From Agrococcus pavilionensis RW1 (lineage in GTDB: Bacteria > Actinomycetota > Actinomycetes > Actinomycetales > Microbacteriaceae): DNA of 64,000 nucleotides. The stretch is from positions 244,430-308,429 of the forward strand of contig NZ_ASHR01000014.1 in the NCBI RefSeq assembly GCF_000400485.1, written 5' to 3'. The translations under genes were made by a program, and so were the position numbers. The stretch's first letter is position 1; each line of letters opens with the position of its first letter. The notes beneath the pieces are model-generated. The model was not told the origin of the DNA. It searched no databases and saw nothing but the letters and a program-made list of their open reading frames with translations. Shown one piece after another: positions 18,486 to 24,769 of the stretch.

Positions 18486-18734
18486 TCAGCCGGCGCGACG
18501 GGCGCGCGCGGCGCGGCGCTTGAGCGCGCGGCGCTCGTCCTCGGAGAGGCCGCCCCACACGCCGGAGTCCTGGCTCGTCTCGAGCGCGTACTGCAGGCAC
18601 ATCTCGGTGACCGGGCACGTCGCGCACACGGCCTTCGCCTTCTCGATCTGCTCGAGCGCGGGGCCGGTGTTGCCCACCGGGAAGAACAGCTCGGGGTCTA
18701 CCGTCAGGCAGGCAGCGTCATCACGCCAGTCCAT
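18486..18734 (-). CDS. whiB1: WhiB family redox-sensitive regulator (WhiB1-like)
   Basis: The 82-residue protein has the four cysteines that hold a WhiB [4Fe-4S] cluster at positions 9, 37, 40 and 46 (C…CATC…C). The G-V-W-G-G turn follows near residue 61, with a basic KRRAARARR DNA-contact tail. WhiB1 proteins bind sigma-A region 4 and respond to nitric oxide. The pairing with a PdtaS-type gene supports WhiB1. The ATG at 18734 has AAGGAG 8 nt upstream. A longer upstream frame exists but lacks support. Confidence 0.93.
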   Translation of the reverse strand: MDWRDDAACLTVDPELFFPVGNTGPALEQIEKAKAVCATCPVTEMCLQYALETSQDSGVWGGLSEDERRALKRRAARARRAG

Positions 18735-18872
18735 ACATGTGCTCCTTGTACATTGGAGGGGGAGAGCGCGCTCGCGGAACAGCCGCAGCGCAGAAGTCTT
18801 TGGGCGCTGCAGCACTGCCGCCCGACGTTCCATGCTTCCACAGGCACTCCGGAGAGGCAAGGGTTTTCTGCT

Positions 18873-19271
18873 GTGAGCGATGACGCGAGGGTGCGCCCGA
18901 GCACCGCGACGACGGTCGGGATCCTGCTGCTCCTGGAGGGCCTCGGCATGATCGCGGTGGCCGTGTGGCTCACGTTCGGAGCGCTCGGGAGCGCGGCCGA
19001 GCACATCGCCGGCGGCCTGTTCCTCGCGGTGCTCGCGGCGGGCGCCGCGCTCTTCCTCGCGCTCGCCGGCAAGGCGATGCTCGACGGCCGCGCGTGGTCG
19101 CGAGCGGCCGCCGTCGTGTGGTCGGTGCTGCAGCTCGGCGTCGCCCTCGGCACGTTCGACGGCGGCGAGGGTCCCGTGTGGCTCGCGCTCATCCTCGCGG
19201 GCCTCTCGGCCGCGATCTTCATCCCCGTGCTGCGGCGCAGCGTGACGGAGTGGCTGCGCCGCGAGGAGTGA
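18873..19271 (+). CDS. Hypothetical four-helix membrane protein
   Basis: The 132-residue protein has four evenly spaced membrane segments (about residues 11-32, 39-60, 70-90 and 97-115) and short loops. Such small proteins are common in Microbacteriaceae, with no assigned function. The start is set at the GTG at 18873, because the upstream extension overlaps the whiB promoter region. The ribosome site is weak (GAGAGG, 15 nt upstream), so the exact start is unsure. It converges with the peroxiredoxin gene, with 9 nt between stops. Confidence 0.7.
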   Translation: MSDDARVRPSTATTVGILLLLEGLGMIAVAVWLTFGALGSAAEHIAGGLFLAVLAAGAALFLALAGKAMLDGRAWSRAAAVVWSVLQLGVALGTFDGGEGPVWLALILAGLSAAIFIPVLRRSVTEWLRREE

Positions 19272-19280
19272 GCCGGCGGC

Positions 19281-19760
19281 TCAGCCGCGGAAGGCGAGCC
19301 GCTTGTCGAGCATGTCGAGGTGGCCCTTCGCCTTGGTGTTGTAGAAGGCGTGCGTGATGACGCCCTCCTCGTCGAGCACGAAGGTCGAGCGGCGCACGCC
19401 CTCGACGATGCGGCCGTAGCTGTTCTTCTCGCCGAACGTGCCCCACGCGCGGTGCACCTCGAGGCTCTCGTCGCTCAGCAGCGGGAACGTGATGCCGTCC
19501 TTGTCGCGCGCCCGCGCGAGCTTCTCGACCGGGTCCTTCGAGATGCCGACGACCGCGTAGCCCTGCTCGCCGAGGTCGGGGAGCGCGTCGCGGAAGTCGC
19601 ACGCCTGCTGCTTGCACGCGACGGTGAGCGCCTCGGGGTAGAAGTAGACGATCACCTTCTGGCCGCGGAGGTCGGCGAGCGAGACGCTCGAGCCGTCCTG
19701 GTCGGGGAGGGTGAAGTCGGGTGCGGGCATGCCGGGAGCGAGGTGGGTCATCCACTCCAT
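19281..19760 (-). CDS. bcp: Thioredoxin-dependent peroxiredoxin (Bcp/PrxQ type)
   Basis: This 159-residue peroxidase has the thioredoxin fold, with the peroxidatic cysteine C49 in YFYPEALTVACKQQAC (the P-x3-T-x2-C signature) and the resolving cysteine C54 five residues later, which marks an atypical 2-Cys PrxQ. It reduces hydroperoxides in the cytosol using thioredoxin. ATG codons at 19760 and 19751 are both possible; a GGAG lies between them, close to the second. It is read away from tRNA-Lys, which has its own promoter. Confidence 0.93.
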   Translation of the reverse strand: MEWMTHLAPGMPAPDFTLPDQDGSSVSLADLRGQKVIVYFYPEALTVACKQQACDFRDALPDLGEQGYAVVGISKDPVEKLARARDKDGITFPLLSDESLEVHRAWGTFGEKNSYGRIVEGVRRSTFVLDEEGVITHAFYNTKAKGHLDMLDKRLAFRG

Positions 19761-19858
19761 CCAAGCAGAGCGGATGCGTCGGCCCGGCCCGAGCGAGACG
19801 GCTCGGTCGAGGTGCGCCCGCCGACTGTGCTATCGTTGTTCCTCGGTCGAGAGACCAT

Positions 19859-19931
19859 GCACCTCTAGCTCAATTGGCAGAGCAGTTGACTCTTAATCAA
19901 TTGGTTCCGGGTTCGAGTCCCGGGGGGTGTA
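19859..19931 (+). tRNA. tRNA-Lys (CTT anticodon)
   Basis: A full cloverleaf can be drawn: acceptor GCACCTC/GGGGTGT with two G-U type pairs, D arm GCTC…GAGC, anticodon stem GTTGA/TCAAT with loop CTCTTAA (anticodon CTT), T arm CCGGG-TTCGAGT-CCCGG and discriminator A. CCA is not encoded. TATCGT at 19831-19836 is a likely -10. A strong hairpin follows 7 nt after the end. Confidence 0.96.
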
Positions 19932-19938
19932 CAGCGAG

Positions 19939-19963
19939 AGGGCCCGGCGTGATGCCGGGCCCT
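19939..19963. terminator. Hairpin terminator after tRNA-Lys
   Basis: Perfect 10-bp arms AGGGCCCGGC / GCCGGGCCCT around a GTGAT loop, followed by TCGTCAT. It separates the tRNA from the convergent aminotransferase gene (stop at 19981) and may end both transcripts. Confidence 0.8.
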
Positions 19964-19980
19964 TCGTCATGCGGCGAGCG

Positions 19981-21204
19981 CTACTGCCGGTACGACGCGA
20001 GGAAGTTGCCGATCCGCTCGACCGCGGTCTCGAGGTCGCGCTTCCACGGGAGCGTGACGATCCGGAAGTGGTCGGGCGCGGGCCAGTTGAAGCCCGTGCC
20101 GTGCGTCACGAGGATCTTCTCCTGCCGCAGCAGGTCGAGCGCGAGGCGCGCGTCGTCGTGGATCTCGTGCACCTCGGGGTCGAGCCGCGGGAACGCGTAG
20201 AGCGCGCCCTTCGGGTTCACGACGCTCACGCCGGGGATCGCGTTCAGGCCCTGCACCGCGGCGTCGCGCTGCTCGAGCAGGCGCCCGCCCGGCAGGATGA
20301 GGTCCTCGATCGACTGGTGGCCGCCGAGCGCCACCTGGATGCCGTACTGCGCCGGCACGTTGGGGCACAGCCGCGTCGAGGCGAGCAGCGTGAGCCCCTC
20401 GAGGAAGCCCCGCGCGTGGTCCTTCGGGCCCGTGATCGCGAGCCACGCGGCGCGGAAGCCCGCCGCGCGGTAGGTCTTCGACAAGCCGTTGTAGGTGAGC
20501 GTCAGCAGGTCGGGCGCGAGCGTCGCGATCGAGACGTGCTCGGCGTCGTCGTAGAGGATCCGGTCGTAGATCTCGTCGGCGAGGATGAGCAGCGAGTGGC
20601 GCCGCGCGAGGTCGACGATGCCCTGCAGCACCTCGCGCGAGTAGACCGCGCCCGTCGGGTTGTTGGGGTTGATGACGACGATCGCCTTCGTGCGCGGCGT
20701 GATCTTGGCCTCGACGTCCTCGAGGTCCGGCGCCCAGCCCGCCGACTCATCCGTCAGGTAGTGGATGGGCGTGCCGCCGCCGAGCGACGTCATCGCCGTC
20801 CAGAGCGGATAGTCGGGCGCCGGGATGAGCACCTCGTCGCCCGCGTCGAGCAGCGCCTGCATCGTCATCGTGATGAGCTCCGAGACGCCGTTGCCGAGGT
20901 AGACGTCGTCGACCGTGAGCTGCGGGAAGCCCGGCACGTCCTCGTAGCGCGCGACGACCGCACGGCGTGCGGGCAGCACGCCCTTCGAGTCGGAGTAGCC
21001 CTGCGCGGCGTGCAGGTTGGCGATCATGTCCTGCACGATCGTGTCGGGGGTCTCGAAGCCGAACGGCGCGGGGTTGCCGATGTTGAGCTTCAGGATGCGG
21101 TGGCCCTCCGCCTCGAGCCGCGCCGCCTCGGCGGCCACCGGGCCGCGGATCTCGTAGAGCACGTGCTTGAGCTTCGACGACTGGTCGAGCGACTTGAGAG
21201 CCAT
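19981..21204 (-). CDS. PLP-dependent aminotransferase, AlaA-like
   Basis: This 407-residue class I aminotransferase has the conserved LNIGNPAPFGFETPD opening (about residue 40), VINPNNPTGAVYS (about 178), DEIYDRILYD (about 210) and the PLP lysine in NGLSKTYRAAGFRAAWL (about 240). Fold-I enzymes of this sequence type, such as AlaA, make alanine from pyruvate and glutamate. Valine-pyruvate activity is possible. It is followed downstream, on the same strand, only by a terminator. The 35-bp gap to the PfkB gene suggests co-transcription. Confidence 0.88.
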   Translation of the reverse strand: MALKSLDQSSKLKHVLYEIRGPVAAEAARLEAEGHRILKLNIGNPAPFGFETPDTIVQDMIANLHAAQGYSDSKGVLPARRAVVARYEDVPGFPQLTVDDVYLGNGVSELITMTMQALLDAGDEVLIPAPDYPLWTAMTSLGGGTPIHYLTDESAGWAPDLEDVEAKITPRTKAIVVINPNNPTGAVYSREVLQGIVDLARRHSLLILADEIYDRILYDDAEHVSIATLAPDLLTLTYNGLSKTYRAAGFRAAWLAITGPKDHARGFLEGLTLLASTRLCPNVPAQYGIQVALGGHQSIEDLILPGGRLLEQRDAAVQGLNAIPGVSVVNPKGALYAFPRLDPEVHEIHDDARLALDLLRQEKILVTHGTGFNWPAPDHFRIVTLPWKRDLETAVERIGNFLASYRQ

Positions 21205-21239
21205 TGCCCCATGCTAGGCGCGCGCCCGTGCCGCAACCG

Positions 21240-22103
21240 TCAGCCCGGCAGCTGCAGCAGCCCTCCCGGCGAGCGGGTCGTCGCGGCCGCGACCGCCATC
21301 GCGCGCTCGAGCGGACCGACCCAGCCGCCCTCGTGCTCGCGGGCGATGACGGATGCGGTGAGGGACGCGAGCACGCTGTCACCGGCCCCGATCGTGTCGA
21401 CGATGGGCGCCGCGAGCGCGGGCACCGCCGCGTCGACCGCGCCGTCGCCGGTCACGATCGTGGCTCCGCCCGGACCGCGCGTGACGGCGACCGCCCGGGC
21501 GCCCGCCGCGATGAGCCGCGCGGCCGTGTCGTCGGCGTCCTCGCCGTAGACGAGCTCGGCGTCCTCGTCGGAGAGCTTCACGAGCAGCGCGCGGGCCGCG
21601 AGCGCGTCGAGGCCCGCGGCGAAGCGCTCGACGGCACCAGCCGCGCGCAAGTAGGCCGGTCGCGCGTTCGGGTCGATCAGCAGCCGCTCGCGGGAGCGGT
21701 CGAGCTCGAGGAGCGGCGCGATCTGCCGCTCGTGCTCGAGCGCGAGGCACGAGACGACCACGAGCGGCGCCTCCTCGAGCACGTGCTCGAGCCCGCCGAG
21801 CTCGACGAAGCGTCCGACGCCCGCGGCGTTGAACTCGTAGCGCATCGTGTCGCCCTCGCGCACGGCGGTCGCGACCGCGGTGCCGAGCGGCGCGGCGGTC
21901 GCGACGAGCTCGAGGCCGTGGCGCTCGCAGTGCTCGCGCAGCACGCGGCCCGGCTCGTCGTCGCCGACCATCGCGACGAGGCGCGCCGGCACGCCGAGCC
22001 GGGTCAGGCCGACCGCGACGTTGAGCGCGGCGCCGCCGGGATGGGCTGCGCCGTCGATCGCGTCGACGAGCGCATCGCCGATGACGACGACCGGCGCGGT
22101 CAT
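21240..22103 (-). CDS. PfkB family carbohydrate kinase
   Basis: The 287-residue ribokinase-fold protein has the N-terminal sugar-binding GGAALNVAVGLTRLG (about residue 23) and the C-terminal anion-hole signature DTIGAGDSVLASL with the catalytic Asp (about 237). These mark a PfkB sugar or nucleoside kinase. Sequence resembles fructokinase/ribokinase-like members, but substrate is not predictable. The ATG at 22103 is chosen because CGGAG lies 5-9 nt upstream; an ATG at 22118 lacks a site. It lies 19 nt after the small membrane protein gene, so they are co-transcribed. Confidence 0.86.
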   Translation of the reverse strand: MTAPVVVIGDALVDAIDGAAHPGGAALNVAVGLTRLGVPARLVAMVGDDEPGRVLREHCERHGLELVATAAPLGTAVATAVREGDTMRYEFNAAGVGRFVELGGLEHVLEEAPLVVVSCLALEHERQIAPLLELDRSRERLLIDPNARPAYLRAAGAVERFAAGLDALAARALLVKLSDEDAELVYGEDADDTAARLIAAGARAVAVTRGPGGATIVTGDGAVDAAVPALAAPIVDTIGAGDSVLASLTASVIAREHEGGWVGPLERAMAVAAATTRSPGGLLQLPG

Positions 22104-22122
22104 CGGTGCTCCGGGCATCCGC

Positions 22123-22350
22123 TCAGCGGCGCTTCTTGGCGGCCTTCTCGAGCTCGCGCTCGAGCTCCTGCTGGCGCGTGCCCTCGTCGCGCTGGTTCAC
22201 CGCGCCGATCGCGAGCGCGACGCCGATGCCCCAGCTGACCCACAGCAGGGCGAGTCGCCAGTCGCGCGGCCCCTTCTGGGTCGCCTTCGCGACACCGATG
22301 CCGCTTGCCACCGACGACAGCACGCCGGCGTTGAACAGGTACTTGCGCAT
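22123..22350 (-). CDS. Small hypothetical membrane protein
   Basis: This 75-residue protein has a glycine-rich N-terminal stretch that may associate with the membrane (FNAGVLSSVASGIGVAKAT). A clear membrane segment sits at about residues 33-50 (LALLWVSWGIGVALAIGAV), and a strongly charged C-terminal helix follows. The ATG at 22350 has an AGGAGGCGGG ribosome site immediately upstream. No family is recognised. Confidence 0.65.
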   Translation of the reverse strand: MRKYLFNAGVLSSVASGIGVAKATQKGPRDWRLALLWVSWGIGVALAIGAVNQRDEGTRQQELERELEKAAKKRR

Positions 22351-22478
22351 CCCGCCTCCTCGTCGGGCCAAACCTAGCGCGCGTGCGTGCACGGATGCCT
22401 GGAGCACCCTCGCGAGCGCTCTCCACAGGTGCTCCTCGCGCCCGCTCGCGTGTGGGTGGTGCCGAGGAGAATCGGGGC

Positions 22479-24116
22479 ATGACGACGAGGCCGGGCGAGG
22501 GGGCGGAGGCGCTGGAGGCGCCCCCGCTCGAGCCGCGCTCGGCTGCCGAGATCGCGGCGGATGCGGAGCTCGATGCATTCTGGCTCGAGCTGTCGGCGCA
22601 GGTCGCGGCGATGTCGGCGGAGCAGGTGACGGCTGCGGCCGAGCACGGCGCGCCGATCCCGCCGCTGCCGCGCCCGCCGGAGTCGGCGGCCGAGCGGCGC
22701 TCGCGGCTCGACGCGGAGTTCGTGGAGCGGTTCGCGGCGCTCGAGGCCGAGACGTCGCGCATCGAGGGCGAGCGGCGGGCGCTCATGGCCGAGCACCTGC
22801 AGCGGATGATCGACCAGCCTGGCGACACCGGCGCGATGCTGCGCGAGCTCGCGTCGTTCGCGGCGGTCGAGGTCGGGCTCGCGTCGACGACGGTCGAGCG
22901 GCGCATGAGCGACGCGTGGGCGATCGTCACGACGCTGCCGGCCGCGCACGAGGCGGCGGCCGAGGGCAGGATCACCGTCAGCCACCTGCGCGTGATCGAG
23001 GCGGAGACGCGGCCGCTGCGCGAGGACGAGCAGCTTGACGCCGCTGATCGTGAGCGCGTCGTGGCGGCGCTCGTCGATGCGGCGGAGTGCTCGAGCGTGA
23101 GCCGGCTGCGATCGCGCGCGAAGCAGGTCGTGAACGACGTGCTCTCGACGCCGTTGCAGGTCCGGCACGATGCGGCGCGGCAGCGGCGGCGGGTGGAGGT
23201 GTCGGATGCGGGGGATGGGATGGCGCACCTGTACGCGTTCCTGCCGGCGCTGGAGGCGTACGCGGTGCACGATCGGCTGACGCAGGCGGCGCGCGGGAAG
23301 CCGAAGGAGGATCTTCGCTCGTTCGACCAGTTCCGGGCGGATGCGTTCCAGGAGCTGCTGCTGTCGGGTGTGGTGCCGGAGGACCTGCACGGCACGTCCG
23401 GCATCCGGGTGAAGCCGATGATCGCGATCCCTGCGGGCGGGCTGTGCTTCGACGGCACGGCGGCGGAGGCCGAGGCTGCTGGTCACCGGTTCCCGGCGAT
23501 GCTCGACGGGAAGGTGATCGTCGATCTCGACACGGCGCGCCGGCTGGCGGGGGAGGCGTCCACGTGGCTGCGGCTGTTCACGCATCCGGTGACCGGTGTC
23601 GCGGTCACGGTCGACTCGTACACGCCGACCGCGGCGCAGCGGCACGTCCTGCTCGGCCGCGACGTGCGCTGCCGAGCACCCGGCTGCGACCGGCCGGCCC
23701 GCCGCGCCGATCTCGACCACACGATCGCGTGGTCACAGGGTGGCGAGACGAGCCTGTCGAACCTCGCCCACATCTGCCGCCGTGACCACTGCCTCAAGCA
23801 CGACTCGCGCTGGGCCGTCGAGCAGCTGCCCGGTGCCGTGCTGCGCTGGACCTCACCGCTCGGACAGGTGATCGACGACGTCCCGGAGCCGGCCGGGCCG
23901 GTCTTCACCGACATGCCCCGCACGAGGCCGAGGCCGCCGAAGCGCACGGCTGCGCAGCGGCGCGCCGACCAGCGCGCAGCGCTCGATCGACTCGGCCGCT
24001 GGGACGATCCGACGACCTGGACCGAACCCGATCCCGCGGTGCTGCGCGAGTGGCACGGGGCCCCGCTCGAACCAGCCGCGCATGGCGATCCGAACGCTCC
24101 TCCGCCGCCGTTCTGA
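22479..24116 (+). CDS. DUF222 / HNH endonuclease signature protein (13E12-type)
   Basis: The 545-residue protein has the N-terminal DUF222 region (about residues 60-350) and a C-terminal HNH domain (about 398-450). In the HNH domain, zinc cysteines in RCRAPGCDRPAR are followed by LDHTIAWSQGG and a C/H pair in HICRRDHCLKH. These proteins are multicopy in Micrococcales and are related to the 13E12 repeat family of M. tuberculosis. Activity is unproven. Codon use is looser than in flanking genes, with more GCG/GTG and several GAT, suggesting repeat-family exchange. The ATG at 22479 has AGGAG 9 nt upstream. Confidence 0.88.
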   Translation: MTTRPGEGAEALEAPPLEPRSAAEIAADAELDAFWLELSAQVAAMSAEQVTAAAEHGAPIPPLPRPPESAAERRSRLDAEFVERFAALEAETSRIEGERRALMAEHLQRMIDQPGDTGAMLRELASFAAVEVGLASTTVERRMSDAWAIVTTLPAAHEAAAEGRITVSHLRVIEAETRPLREDEQLDAADRERVVAALVDAAECSSVSRLRSRAKQVVNDVLSTPLQVRHDAARQRRRVEVSDAGDGMAHLYAFLPALEAYAVHDRLTQAARGKPKEDLRSFDQFRADAFQELLLSGVVPEDLHGTSGIRVKPMIAIPAGGLCFDGTAAEAEAAGHRFPAMLDGKVIVDLDTARRLAGEASTWLRLFTHPVTGVAVTVDSYTPTAAQRHVLLGRDVRCRAPGCDRPARRADLDHTIAWSQGGETSLSNLAHICRRDHCLKHDSRWAVEQLPGAVLRWTSPLGQVIDDVPEPAGPVFTDMPRTRPRPPKRTAAQRRADQRAALDRLGRWDDPTTWTEPDPAVLREWHGAPLEPAAHGDPNAPPPPF

Positions 24117-24147
24117 CCGGCCCCGCGACACGCGCCGCACCGTGCGA

Positions 24148-24163
24148 CTGACCGATCGGTCGA
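24148..24163. promoter_or_regulatory. TetR operator, upstream copy
   Basis: CTGACCGATCGGTCGA contains a perfect 12-bp palindrome GACCGATCGGTC. It lies just upstream of and partly over the -35 (24160-24165) of the TetR-MMPL operon. Its centre is 19 bp from the second copy, about two helical turns, so two dimers could bind cooperatively. Confidence 0.75.
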
Positions 24164-24188
24164 ACTCTGACCGATCGGTCAGTACGAT
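24160..24188 (+). promoter_or_regulatory. Promoter of the TetR-MMPL-YhgE-ligase operon
   Basis: TCGAAC (-35, 24160-24165) and TACGAT (-10, 24183-24188) are 17 bp apart. The GTG start of TetR is 8 nt after the -10, so the mRNA is probably leaderless. The second operator lies inside the spacer, where a bound repressor would block RNA polymerase. Confidence 0.65.
24167..24182. promoter_or_regulatory. TetR operator, promoter-spacer copy
   Basis: CTGACCGATCGGTCAG is a perfect 16-bp palindrome sharing its 12-bp core with the upstream copy. It is placed between -35 and -10, the classic position for repression by a TetR dimer. Confidence 0.8.
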
Positions 24189-24196
24189 GGTCGATC

Positions 24197-24769
24197 GTGA
24201 CCACTCGCGACACGATCCTGCAGGCGGCGCTCGAGCGCTTCGCCCGCACCGGGTACCTCGGCAGCTCGATCCAGCAGATCGCCGACGACGTCGGCACCTC
24301 GAAGTCGTCGGTGCTGTACCACTTCGAGTCGAAGGAAGCACTCCTCGAGGCGGCGATGCAGCCGGCGATCGACGCGATGTCGGCGCTCGTCGCGGCGCTC
24401 CCGCACGCGGGCCCCGACAAGCTCGAGGCGGTGCCGGCGCTCGCGACCGGCTTCGTCGACGTCCTCATGGCGCACAGCGCCGCCGTCTCCGTCTTCGTCA
24501 CCCAGCGCGGCGCGCTCCGAGACGTGCCGGTCATCGGCCGCGCGAACGCCCTCGTCGACGCGATCGCGAGCACCCTCGTGCAGGAGGCGCCGAGCGCCCG
24601 CGTGCTCACGCGCGTCTCGATCGGGCTCGCGGGCGTCGCCTTCATCCTCGGCGACGCGCTCGACGACGACCGCGAGCACGTCCACCCCGCCGAGATGCGC
24701 GAGATCTTCATCGACACGCTCCTCGAGCTGTGCCTGGCGCAGCCCGAGTCCCTCGAGAGCGCCCGCTGA
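24197..24769 (+). CDS. TetR family repressor of the MMPL operon
   Basis: The 190-residue protein has a TetR helix-turn-helix (ILQAALERFARTGYLGSSI, then DVGTSKSSVLYHFESKEALLEA, residues 6-50) and a helical effector domain. The GTG start is set by the promoter spacing, and the two GACCGATCGGTC palindromes upstream make autoregulation very likely. Its stop overlaps the MMPL start (TGATG). The operon content suggests a lipid or amphipathic ligand, which is an inference. Confidence 0.92.
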   Translation: MTTRDTILQAALERFARTGYLGSSIQQIADDVGTSKSSVLYHFESKEALLEAAMQPAIDAMSALVAALPHAGPDKLEAVPALATGFVDVLMAHSAAVSVFVTQRGALRDVPVIGRANALVDAIASTLVQEAPSARVLTRVSIGLAGVAFILGDALDDDREHVHPAEMREIFIDTLLELCLAQPESLESAR

